From assembly GCA_963704025.1 (NCBI GenBank), contig CAVPGP010000003.1, positions 62,001-126,000 of the forward strand: a stretch of DNA of 64,000 nucleotides, read 5' to 3'. Every line of letters begins with the position of its first letter. Positions within the stretch are counted from its first letter, which is position 1. Under the pieces are notes generated by a model. That model did not search any database. It saw nothing but the letters and a program-made list of their open reading frames with translations, and had not been told where the DNA came from. Shown piece after piece: positions 44,904-52,936 of this stretch. The stretch comes from CAVPGP01 sp963704025 (GTDB taxonomy: Bacteria > Actinomycetota > Thermoleophilia > Gaiellales > Gaiellaceae). Both the position numbers and the translations under genes were made by a program.

Positions 44904-46070
44904 TCAGGCCGCGGCCGCGACGGGGCGCAGCGCGTCCCCGGTCTCGCGGTCGAAGAAGTGGAATCGCGACGGGTCGACCGCGAGCCGCAGCCGCTGCCCG
45001 GCGCGGACCTGAGTCGCCTCGGATACCTCGGCGGTGAAGTGAGCCTGCCGGTCGGCGGCCAGCAGGACGGCGGATTCCCGCTCATCGGACGCAGCCCGGA
45101 CCGCCTCGACGTCCACCGGCGGAGCCTCGATCGGGAAGATCACGTGCGTCGCCGAGCCGAGCTCCTCCACCAGCGCCACTTCGACGTCGATTGCGGGCAG
45201 CGACGGATCGGCGAGCGCCGCGTCCGAGAAGTCCTGCGGACGGATGCCGAGCACGATGGGCGCCGTGCCGATGTCCGTCCCCCCGATCGGGAGGCGGAAG
45301 CCGGCGAACTCGATCGTCCCGTCGCGCACCTCGGCCTCGACGAGGTTCATGGAGGGCGAGCCGATGAAGGCGGCGACGAAGAGGTTCCTCGGCTCACGAT
45401 AGAGCCGCTGCGGCGAGTCGACCTGCTGCAGCCTTCCGGAGCGCATGACCGCGACGCGCTGGCCGAGGGTCATCGCCTCGACCTGGTCATGCGTGACGTA
45501 GACCGTCGTGACCGAGAGGCGGTCGTGCAGGCGCGCCAGCTGTGCGCGCATGTCGACCCGGAGCTTCGCATCCAGGTTCGAGAGCGGCTCGTCCATCAGA
45601 AAGGCCTGCGGCTCGCGCACGATCGCACGCCCCATGGCGACACGCTGCCGCTGGCCGCCCGAGAGGGCGGAGGGCCGGCGGTGGAGCAGCTCCTCGAGCC
45701 CCAGCATGCGCGCCACCTGGTCGACGCGCTGCTCGATCTCGCTCTTCGGGACGCCGCGGACCTTCAGGCCATAGCCGAGGTTCCGCTGGACGGAGAGGTG
45801 CGGGTAGAGCGCGTAGTTCTGGAAGACCATCGCCACGTCCCGGTCGCGGGGCGCGAGCCGGCTGACCTCCCGGTCGCCGATCCAGATCTCGCCGCCCGTC
45901 ACCTCCTCGAGCCCGGCAATCATCCGCAGCAGGGTGGACTTGCCGCAGCCCGACGGTCCGACCAGCACCATGAACTCGCCGCTGCCGATCGTCAGGCTGA
46001 CGTCGTCGACCGCCGCATCGCCGCCGCCCGGGTAGACCTTCGACACGCTCTCCAGCTTGATCTCGGACAC
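44904..46070 (-). CDS. ugpC: Sugar ABC transporter ATP-binding protein, UgpC/MalK type
   Basis: A 388-residue ATPase with Walker A GPSGCGKSTLLRMIAG, Q-loop AMVFQNYALYPHLS, signature ALSGGQRQRVAMGRA, Walker B AFLMDEPLSNLD and switch VTHDQVEAM. A C-terminal MalK-type regulatory/TOBE region follows (MNLVEAEVRDGTIEFAG, LGIRPQDFSDAA, FFDRETGDALRP). It is divergent from the LacI-family regulator, permease and binding-protein genes to its right and is the only ATPase near them, so it is their energy subunit; such ATPases can also serve several sugar importers. GTG start at 46070. Confidence 0.88.
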   Translation of the reverse strand: MSEIKLESVSKVYPGGGDAAVDDVSLTIGSGEFMVLVGPSGCGKSTLLRMIAGLEEVTGGEIWIGDREVSRLAPRDRDVAMVFQNYALYPHLSVQRNLGYGLKVRGVPKSEIEQRVDQVARMLGLEELLHRRPSALSGGQRQRVAMGRAIVREPQAFLMDEPLSNLDAKLRVDMRAQLARLHDRLSVTTVYVTHDQVEAMTLGQRVAVMRSGRLQQVDSPQRLYREPRNLFVAAFIGSPSMNLVEAEVRDGTIEFAGFRLPIGGTDIGTAPIVLGIRPQDFSDAALADPSLPAIDVEVALVEELGSATHVIFPIEAPPVDVEAVRAASDERESAVLLAADRQAHFTAEVSEATQVRAGQRLRLAVDPSRFHFFDRETGDALRPVAAAA

Positions 46071-46129
46071 GCTCCGGGCTCCTTTCGACCACTTGACGCG
46101 GGCATCAGCCTATGACATCTTCGACGCCC

Positions 46130-46158
46130 TGTAAACGTTCTCTGAAATCAATTTCAGA
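46130..46158. promoter_or_regulatory. LacI-type operator and adjoining 18-bp palindrome
   Basis: TGTAAACGTTCTCT (46130-46143) resembles a CG-centred LacI site. TCTGAAATCAATTTCAGA (46141-46158) is an inverted repeat with perfect 8-base arms. Both lie in the 105-base region between the divergent ATPase and the LacI-family gene, an AT-rich stretch in GC-rich DNA, so they probably control both directions. A TTGACG -35-like box is at 46093-46098, without a convincing -10. Confidence 0.65.
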
Positions 46159-46175
46159 ATTCCACCGGGAGGCCT

Positions 46176-47211
46176 GTGCACGAGGACCGTTCCGAGTCGG
46201 AGGCAGCACCCACGATCACGACGGTCGCGCGCCTTGCGAACGTCTCGGTCGCGTCGGCGTCGCGCGTCCTGAACGGTATCCGGACGAACCCGGAGACGCT
46301 GGCGAAGGTCAGAGAGGCGGCCGCGGCGGTCGGCTACGCCCCGAACGCGGCGGCCCGCTCGCTCCGCTCGCGGCGCACCGGCCAGATCGCGTTCGCGATG
46401 CCCGACGTTGCGAACCCCGTCTACACGACCATGGTCGGCTCGATCCAGGAGGTCGCGCGCGAGGCCGGCTGCCGGCTGATGCTGCACTCGACCGGTGCCG
46501 ACCCGGACGACGAGCTGGAGATGCTCCGCGACCTCAAGCAGCGCTTCGTCGACGGGCTGATCCTCTGCTCGCTCCATTTCACCGACGCGCACGCGAAGGA
46601 GCTCGTGGGCGCGCCCGCGCCGGTGGTCGTGATCGGCCGGCCGCCGGCCGGCACTCCGGTCGACACGGTGCAGGCCAACTCCCGCAAGGGCGCCGCGGAG
46701 GCCGTGCGCCACCTCCACGAGCGCGGCCGCCGGAGGATCGGATTCCTGAACGGCCCGGAGGGCACAACCCCCGGCAGCTCGCGGCGCCGCGGCTACCTCG
46801 ACGGGCTGCGGTCGTGCGGCCTCGGCCGCGACGAGACGCTCTGCGAGGTCGCGGGCGACTTCACCGTCGCGGCCGGCCGCACCGCCGCGACGCAGCTGCT
46901 CGCGCGGACGAGGCCGGACGCGCTCTTCTGCGCCAATGACCTGCTGGCCGCCGGCGCGCTGGCCGCACTCCGCGAGTCGGGCTGCGACCTGCCGCGGGAC
47001 GTCGCCGTGGTCGGCATGGACAACACCGGCCTGGCCGAGCTGACGTGGCCCTCGCTGACCACGATCGACCTCGGCTCGGCCGAGCGCGCCCGCGTCGCCG
47101 CCGAGCTGCTCGTCGAAGCGGATCGACGACCCCGACCGCCCGCATTCCACCGTCAAGGTGGAGCCCCGCCTCGTCGTCCGCGCCTCCTCGGGTACCGGGG
47201 GGGCCGCGTGA
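46176..47211 (+). pseudogene. LacI-family regulator of the sugar/ADP-ribosylglycohydrolase operon, one frameshift
   Basis: About 345 residues. The helix-turn-helix is TITTVARLANVSVASASRVL, with hinge APNAAARSLRSRRTG, and effector lobes are IAFAMPDVANPVYTTMVGS, ALFCANDLLAAGALAA, VAVVGMDNTGLAELTWPSLT and TIDLGSAERARVAAELLVE. At about 47116 one extra A shifts the frame. Removing it gives RIDDPDRPHSTVKVEPRLVV and a stop at 47209-47211 that overlaps the permease start as GTGA. The long open frame joining regulator and permease is therefore an artefact. GTG start at 46176, 18 bases from a palindromic operator. Only the last 30 residues are affected, so a functional protein is possible either way. 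Confidence 0.8.
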
Positions 47212-48143
47212 GCGTCGCCTCCGACACGCGGCGGCGGCTGCTTCCGTTCCGCACCCGCGGCCATGCGGGCGTCGGGCTGTCCGCGACCGAGGCCCTCCTG
47301 CTGCTCGTCCCGGCGATGCTGCCGATCCTGATCTTCAGCGTCGCGCCGCTCGCCCGCGGCATCTACCTCGGCTTCACCGACTCGCGTGCGGGTCTCGGCG
47401 TTCCGACGCACTTCATCGGCCTGGACAACTTCCGGGCGCTGATCCACGACGACCTGTTCGTCAACGCCTTCAAGATCGGCCTCGTCTGGGCGATCTCCGT
47501 GACGTCGATCCAGTTCGTGCTCGCGCTCGGGCTGGCGCTGCTGCTCAGCCAGCCGATCCACCTACGCTGGCTCGCCCGCTCGCTCGCGCTCGTCCCCTGG
47601 GCGATGCCGCCCGTGGTCGTGGCGATCATGTGGAAGCTCGTCTTCCAGCCGCAGGCGGGCGTCCTGAACGAGTTCCTCTACCGGATGCATCTCCCGGGCT
47701 CGCAGACGGACTGGCTCTCGAGCTTCACGTGGGCGCTCCCGGCTGTGATCCTCGTGGGCGTCTGGGCCGGCATGCCGCAGACGACGATCGCCCTGCTCGC
47801 CGGGCTCCAGTCGATCTCGGACGAGCTGCACGAGGCGGCCGCCGTCGACGGGGCGACCGTCTGGCAGCGCTTCCGCACCATCACGCTGCCGCAGCTCAAG
47901 CCGGTGATCCTCGCGATCACGTCGCTCGACTTCATCTGGAACTTCAACTCGTTCGGCCTCGTCTACGTGCTCACGGACGGCGGCCCCGCGCACAAGACGG
48001 AGTTACCCATGCTCTTCGCCTACAACCAGGCCTTCAAGTACGGCGAGTTCGGCTACGCCGCCGCCCTCGGCGACGCAATGGTCGTCGTGATCGCGGTCGC
48101 GCTCGCCTTCTACCTCTGGGGCCGGCTGCGGGAGGCGACGTGA
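47208..48143 (+). CDS. Sugar ABC transporter permease, MalF/UgpA type
   Basis: A 311-residue permease with six hydrophobic segments (first: ALLLLVPAMLPILIFSVAPL). The EAA loop is DELHEAAAVDGATVWQRFRTITLPQL, the ATPase docking site. It is the first membrane subunit of a carbohydrate-uptake type 1 importer with the next gene and the UgpC-like ATPase. The GTG start overlaps the corrected stop of the LacI-family regulator. Substrates of this family are mono- and oligosaccharides or glycerol phosphodiesters. Downstream glycohydrolases suggest a glycoside or N-/O-ribosyl compound. Confidence 0.88.
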   Translation: MSVASDTRRRLLPFRTRGHAGVGLSATEALLLLVPAMLPILIFSVAPLARGIYLGFTDSRAGLGVPTHFIGLDNFRALIHDDLFVNAFKIGLVWAISVTSIQFVLALGLALLLSQPIHLRWLARSLALVPWAMPPVVVAIMWKLVFQPQAGVLNEFLYRMHLPGSQTDWLSSFTWALPAVILVGVWAGMPQTTIALLAGLQSISDELHEAAAVDGATVWQRFRTITLPQLKPVILAITSLDFIWNFNSFGLVYVLTDGGPAHKTELPMLFAYNQAFKYGEFGYAAALGDAMVVVIAVALAFYLWGRLREAT

Positions 48144-48153
48144 AGGGGACGCC

Positions 48154-48996
48154 GTGATCGTCTCGTCCCGCCCGAAGACGGCGCGCGTCGGCCAGTACGT
48201 GGCGCTCGCCGGCTACCTGCTCTTCCTCGGCTTCCCGCTCCTCTGGATGCTGTCGACCTCGTTCAAGGGCCCGCGCGAGCTCGTCGAGCTGCACCCCTCG
48301 CTCATCCCCGCGCACCCGACGCTCGACAACTACCACGAGGCGCTGACGCAGAACGCCCTGGTGCACAGCGCGATCAACAGCTTCAAGGTCGCCTCGCTGA
48401 CGGCGATCCTGACGACGGTGATCGGCCTGCCGGCGGCGTACGTGCTCGCGCGCCGGCCGGGCTTCATCTCCCGGCTCGGGCTGGGCTGGATCCTCCTCAG
48501 CCAGATGTTCCCGCTGATCCTCATCATCATCCCGCTCTTCCTCCTGCTGGGGCGGCTCCACCTGACCGACTCGCACATGGGGCTCGTCGTCGTCTACATC
48601 GTCTGGACGCTCCCGTTCATCCTCTGGATGCTGCAGAGCTACGTCCGCGGCATCCCGAAGGAGATCGAGGAGGCCGCCACGGTGGACGGCGCCTCGCGCG
48701 TCCAGATCCTCGTCGGGATGATCCTGCCCCTGCTCGCCCCGGGGATCGTGGTGACGGCGCTCTTCGCGTTCATCACCGCCTGGAACGAGTTCTTCTTCGC
48801 CCTCGTCCTCCTTCAAACACCTTCACTTACGACGCTCCCGTTGAAGCTCGCGCAGTTCGTGGGCATCGAGGGGATCGTCCGGCTCGGGCCGCTGGCCGCC
48901 AGTGCCCTGCTCGCGACCGTGCCGAGCCTGATCCTCTTCACCGTCATCCAGCGCTGGCTCACCCGCGGCCTCCTCTCCGGGGCGGTCAAGGGCTAG
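48154..48996 (+). CDS. Sugar ABC transporter permease, MalG/UgpE type
   Basis: A 280-residue permease with six membrane segments (first: YVALAGYLLFLGFPLLWML). The extracytoplasmic TLDNYHEAL motif is typical of MalG relatives, and the EAA loop is KEIEEAATVDGASRVQILVGM. GTG start 10 bases after the first permease. It forms the channel with that subunit and is followed by the binding protein. The LTTLPLKLAQFVG stretch near the end is also conserved in sugar permeases of this class. Confidence 0.88.
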   Translation: MIVSSRPKTARVGQYVALAGYLLFLGFPLLWMLSTSFKGPRELVELHPSLIPAHPTLDNYHEALTQNALVHSAINSFKVASLTAILTTVIGLPAAYVLARRPGFISRLGLGWILLSQMFPLILIIIPLFLLLGRLHLTDSHMGLVVVYIVWTLPFILWMLQSYVRGIPKEIEEAATVDGASRVQILVGMILPLLAPGIVVTALFAFITAWNEFFFALVLLQTPSLTTLPLKLAQFVGIEGIVRLGPLAASALLATVPSLILFTVIQRWLTRGLLSGAVKG

Positions 48997-49064
48997 CCAT
49001 GCGTACTCGCTCAGGGCACCACGGCGCACGGACGGGCGCCACGACCAGGAAAGGTGGTTCAACC

Positions 49065-50336
49065 ATGAGGAAGTTCCTCGGCCTAGGCGCCGCGGTGCTG
49101 CTCTGCGCTGCGCTCGCCGTCGGGGCGGCGCAGGCCGGACCGAACCGGCACAGCGTCGTCAACCTCACGTTCGCGACCTACGTCTGGCAGCCGACCACGG
49201 TCTCCGCGAACAAGAACATCGTCAACGCCTGGAACGCCGGCCACAAGGACATCCAGGTGCAGGTCGTCTCGGTCGACCCGAACTCGGTCCACGACAAGCT
49301 GCTGACGAACTTCGTCGGCGGCACGGCGGCCGACATCATCCACGACGAGGCTGCAGACATCGCCGGCTTCACGCGGCAGGGCTACCTCGCCGACCTCGCG
49401 CCGCTCCTCCCGGGGAGCCTGAAGACGGCGATCCCGAAGGACATCTGGGGCACGACGACGTACGGCAACAAGATCACCGGCGTGCCCTCGCTTCTCCAGA
49501 CGTACAACGTCTTCGCGAACATGACGCTCTTGAAGGCGGCAGGCGTGAGGGCGCCGACGATGGCGAATCCGTGGACCTGGCAGCAGTTCCGCGCGGTCGC
49601 GAAGAAGCTTTCCACGAACGGCAACTACGGCGTCTGCTGGGGCCTCCGGTCTCCCACCGCGGCCATCCAGACGCTCGCCCTCAACTGGGGCGGCGCGTAC
49701 TTCTACACCCAGCAGGGGAACACGACCTTCAAGTTCGGCGCGGCCGAGCAGGCGGTTCCGCGGGCGATCCACGACATGATCTACGTCGACAAGAGCATCG
49801 ATCCCGCCGCGATCGGCCTCAGCGGGAGCGCCGTCCTGCCCGCCTTCTTCGCCGGGAAGTGCGCCATGACGGTCCAGGGCAACTACCAGGCGCAGGGCAT
49901 GATCCTGCAGGGCCCGAAGGGCTTCAACTGGGCGATGCTGCCGCCCCTGAAGGGCTCGTCGCAGAACCAGGTCGCGAACCCGCAGACGTACTCGATCTCC
50001 CAGCAGAGCTCCCACAAGAAGGAGGCGATGCAGTTCATCGCGTACCTCCTGAGCTCGCAGAACATGGCCAAGCTCGCCGCCGGCGACTGGCTGATCCCGG
50101 CCGACCCGAAGGCGGGCAAGCTCGCCGTCAAGAGCACGAAGCACTACGGCAGCTGGAGGGTCGCCACGTCGTCGGTCCAGTTCTTCAAGCCGGCGCTCTG
50201 GGTCTCGCTCAGCGCGTATCCGCGCTGGAAGAGCGAGGTGGCGACGCCGGCCTTCGTGCAGTACCTGGGCGACAAGATCTCGCTCGCCGACCTCGGGAAG
50301 CAGCTGTCCGACGGCTGGAACCGGGTGAAGCAGTAG
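49065..50336 (+). CDS. Extracellular sugar-binding protein (SBP_bac_1 family)
   Basis: A 423-residue secreted binding protein. The N terminus is a clear Sec signal (MRKFLGLGAAVLLCAALAVG, then AAQAG). The mature part has NLTFATYVWQPTTVSANKNI, FVGGTAADIIHDEAADIAGF, MANPWTWQQFRAVAKKLS and FFAGKCAMTVQGNYQAQG, as in MalE/UgpB relatives. The ATG at 49065 is preceded by AGGAAAGGTGG; an in-frame ATG at 48999 would bury the signal peptide. There is no lipobox cysteine, so anchoring may be by other means. It is the ligand-capturing subunit for the two preceding permeases and is followed by two ADP-ribosylglycohydrolase genes. Confidence 0.88.
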   Translation: MRKFLGLGAAVLLCAALAVGAAQAGPNRHSVVNLTFATYVWQPTTVSANKNIVNAWNAGHKDIQVQVVSVDPNSVHDKLLTNFVGGTAADIIHDEAADIAGFTRQGYLADLAPLLPGSLKTAIPKDIWGTTTYGNKITGVPSLLQTYNVFANMTLLKAAGVRAPTMANPWTWQQFRAVAKKLSTNGNYGVCWGLRSPTAAIQTLALNWGGAYFYTQQGNTTFKFGAAEQAVPRAIHDMIYVDKSIDPAAIGLSGSAVLPAFFAGKCAMTVQGNYQAQGMILQGPKGFNWAMLPPLKGSSQNQVANPQTYSISQQSSHKKEAMQFIAYLLSSQNMAKLAAGDWLIPADPKAGKLAVKSTKHYGSWRVATSSVQFFKPALWVSLSAYPRWKSEVATPAFVQYLGDKISLADLGKQLSDGWNRVKQ

Positions 50337-50416
50337 CACCGAGCCTCCCGGCCGGCGCAGGATGGTCTCCCTGCGCCGGCCGGGCCGGGGAAAACCGACG
50401 AGAATCGGAGGGAGCG

Positions 50417-51577
50417 ATGGCGAACGGACAGCTGTTGGCGGACCGCGCGGTCGGCTGCCTTGCCGGGGCGGCGGTCGGCGATGCGCTCGGAGGAGCGACC
50501 GAAGGCTCGGAGGCGCACGAGATCGAGGCGCATTTCGGCGGCCCGGTCGAGGGCATCGTCCAGTCGATCCGCCGGGCCCGCGGCGAGGAGAAGGCGTTCT
50601 CGCCCTTCCACAAGGGAGACGGCCACGTCACCGACGACACGCTGATGACCAGGGCGCTCGTCCGCGCGTACGACGTCAAGCGCGACCACCTGAACGCCTA
50701 TGACGCGGAGAGCCTGCTGCTGCCGGAGCTGGTCGACAGGAAGGTGTGGGTTCCCGAGCTCGGCCGGGAGGAGCTGCTCTACCACAGGCTCTTCCTGGCG
50801 GAGAAGTGGCTTGTGCATCGGCTCCGCTATGCGCACGCCGACCCGCGCGAGGCCGGCGTCGGGAACATCGTCAACTGCGGCGCCGCGATGTACATCGCGC
50901 CGGTCGGAATCGTGAACGGCGGCGACCCGGAAGGGGCGTACGCCGAGGCGATCGAGTTCTCCGGTGCGCACCAGCTGAGCTATGGGAGGGAGGCTGCGGG
51001 CGTCCTGGCGGCGGCGGTTGCGGAGGCGGTCCGTCCGGACGCGACCGTCGAGAGCGTCGTCGACACGTGCCTGCGCCTCGCCAAGGACGGAACGCGGACC
51101 GCGCTCGAGGCGGTCGTCGCCGTCGCGGGCGACCTGGACGGGTGGCGCGACGGCGGATTGGCCCAGCTCCGGCGGGCGTTCGCGCCGTTCGACTCCGTCG
51201 GCGAGGTCTACGCCGCGCCGGCCCTCGACGCGCGGACTCCCAGCCGCGTCCGGTCGATCGAGGAGCTGCCGATCGCCCTCGCGCTCCTCGTCGCGACCCG
51301 CGGCGACTACGCCGAGACGGTGCTGGGCGGGGTCAACTACGGGCGGGACTCGGATTCGATCGCCTCGATGGGCGGCGCACTGGCCGGCGCCCTCGGCGGC
51401 GCCGACGCGCTCCGGCGCGACTGGGTCGAGGACGTCTCGACCGCGAGCCGGATCGACGTCGAGGAGGCGGGACGGACGATCGCCGTCGTCGCCGAGACGA
51501 TCTTCCTGCGCGACCGCGAGCGCCAGGAGCAGCGCGCGCGCGTGATGCTCGAGCTGACCTCCGAGGTCGAAGCTTGA
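50417..51577 (+). CDS. ADP-ribosylglycohydrolase-family protein (DraG/ARH fold), copy 1
   Basis: A 386-residue all-helical hydrolase. Binuclear metal ligands are visible at the N side in GDGHVTDDTLMTRALVRAY and at the C side in GGVNYGRDSDSIASMGGALA, the two hallmarks of the ARH/DraG family; VGCLAGAAVGDALGGATEG is the family start. These enzymes cleave N- or O-glycosidic bonds of ADP-ribose adducts, but many members in sugar operons act on other glycosides. ATG preceded by GGAGGGAG. The stop overlaps the next gene's TTG. It lies in one operon with a sugar importer, suggesting cleavage of an imported small molecule rather than protein de-ADP-ribosylation (inference). Confidence 0.85.
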   Translation: MANGQLLADRAVGCLAGAAVGDALGGATEGSEAHEIEAHFGGPVEGIVQSIRRARGEEKAFSPFHKGDGHVTDDTLMTRALVRAYDVKRDHLNAYDAESLLLPELVDRKVWVPELGREELLYHRLFLAEKWLVHRLRYAHADPREAGVGNIVNCGAAMYIAPVGIVNGGDPEGAYAEAIEFSGAHQLSYGREAAGVLAAAVAEAVRPDATVESVVDTCLRLAKDGTRTALEAVVAVAGDLDGWRDGGLAQLRRAFAPFDSVGEVYAAPALDARTPSRVRSIEELPIALALLVATRGDYAETVLGGVNYGRDSDSIASMGGALAGALGGADALRRDWVEDVSTASRIDVEEAGRTIAVVAETIFLRDRERQEQRARVMLELTSEVEA

Positions 51578-52932
51578 GAGTGACCTGGGTGCAGCCCGAG
51601 GACCTCGTCGGGCACGAGCTGCGCCAGGCGGCGGAGGAAGGGAAGGACGTTGCGGCCCTCGCCGCCCGCTGGCGCGCGGCCGGCGGCGACGACGCGCCGC
51701 CCGGAGGCGCCTCGGCCGTCCCGGCGCCTGCCGGGCTCAGGCGGCTCGCCCCGTCGCTGCTCGCGGAGCTCGCGGCGCTGCCGCGGCCGCTCGCCGAGGA
51801 CGAGCCCGAGGAGCTGGAGGCGATCCTCGCCGAGGCGGACGCCTCGCGTCTGGAACGCCCCGGCGGCGACGAGCTCGCCGCCCGGGTGCACGGCGCCTGG
51901 GTCGGTCGGGCGGCGGGCTGCCTGCTCGGCAAGCCGGTCGAGAAGATCCCGCGCGAGGGTATCCGCGAGCTGCTCGAGGCAACCGGCCGCTGGCCGCTCT
52001 CCGGCTATTTCGGTGCACTCGGGTTGCCGCCCGAGGTCGCGCAGCGGTGGCCGTGGAACCGGGCGAGCGGGCCGACGAGCCTCGTCGAGAACATCGACGG
52101 GATGCCCGAGGACGACGACCTCAACTGGACGATGCTGGCCGTGCTGCTGCTCGAGCGCGCAGGGGCCGGCTTCACCACGGAGGACGTCGCGAGGCTCTGG
52201 CTGGACTTCCAGCCGGCCGGCCGCATCTTCACCGCCGAGCGGATTGCGCTTCGCAACCTGCTCCTCGGGCTCGATCCGCCCAGGACGGCCACGCACGAGA
52301 ACCCGTTCCGGGAGTGGATCGGGGCCCGGATCCGCGTCGACGCATACGGGTGGGCCGCCGCCGGCGACCCGCCGGAGGCGGCTCGGATGGCGTGGGAGGA
52401 CGCGCGCCTCAGCCACACGGCGAACGGCGTCTACGCGGCGATGTTCATGGCCGCCGTGCACGCGGCCTCGCTCACCGGTGCGACGGCGACCGCGTGCGTG
52501 GACGCGGGGATCGCGCTCGTCCCGCCCCGCAGCCGGCTCGCCGAGGCGCTCGTCACGGCTCGCGCGCTGGGAATGGACGGCGGCGACTGGGAGAGCGTCG
52601 TCGACGCCCTCTACGACCGCTACGGCTCGTACCACTGGGTGCACGCGGTCAACAACACGGCGCTCGTCGCCGCCGCCCTCTGCGCGTTCGACGGCGACTT
52701 CGCGGGCGGGATCTGCGCGGCGGTCGCGGGCGGGTGGGACACCGACTCGAACGGCGCGGCCGCGGGCTCGATCCTCGGCGCGTGCCTCGGCGCGGACGGC
52801 ATTCCGGCGTCCTGGACCGAGCCGCTCCGGAACCGGATCGAGAGCTCCCTGCCCGGATTCGGCAGGACGCCGATCGACGAACTCGCGCGTCGCACGGTGG
52901 CGCTCTGCTCCGGCTCGACCGCGGTCGCCTGA
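51574..52932 (+). CDS. ADP-ribosylglycohydrolase-family protein, copy 2 with N-terminal extension
   Basis: A 452-residue protein. The first 105 residues form an extension containing ELRQAAEEGKDVAALAARWR and Ala/Pro-rich sequence absent from copy 1. The catalytic domain begins GAWVGRAAGCLLGKPVEKIP, with metal motifs MPEDDDLNWTMLAVLLLERA and GGWDTDSNGAAAGSILGACL. It differs from copy 1 in the first metal motif (EDDD instead of VTDDT), so the two are not recent duplicates and may cut different bonds. TTG at 51574 overlaps the previous stop; GTG 51580 is an alternative. It is followed 5 bases later by the glycosidase/SUMF1 fusion. Confidence 0.85.
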   Translation: MRVTWVQPEDLVGHELRQAAEEGKDVAALAARWRAAGGDDAPPGGASAVPAPAGLRRLAPSLLAELAALPRPLAEDEPEELEAILAEADASRLERPGGDELAARVHGAWVGRAAGCLLGKPVEKIPREGIRELLEATGRWPLSGYFGALGLPPEVAQRWPWNRASGPTSLVENIDGMPEDDDLNWTMLAVLLLERAGAGFTTEDVARLWLDFQPAGRIFTAERIALRNLLLGLDPPRTATHENPFREWIGARIRVDAYGWAAAGDPPEAARMAWEDARLSHTANGVYAAMFMAAVHAASLTGATATACVDAGIALVPPRSRLAEALVTARALGMDGGDWESVVDALYDRYGSYHWVHAVNNTALVAAALCAFDGDFAGGICAAVAGGWDTDSNGAAAGSILGACLGADGIPASWTEPLRNRIESSLPGFGRTPIDELARRTVALCSGSTAVA

Positions 52933-52936
52933 GGCG

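Noticed and set aside
46176..48143. A LacI-permease fusion protein
   Set aside because: One extra base near 47116 removes the LacI stop. Restoring the frame gives a normal LacI C terminus and a GTGA junction with the permease.
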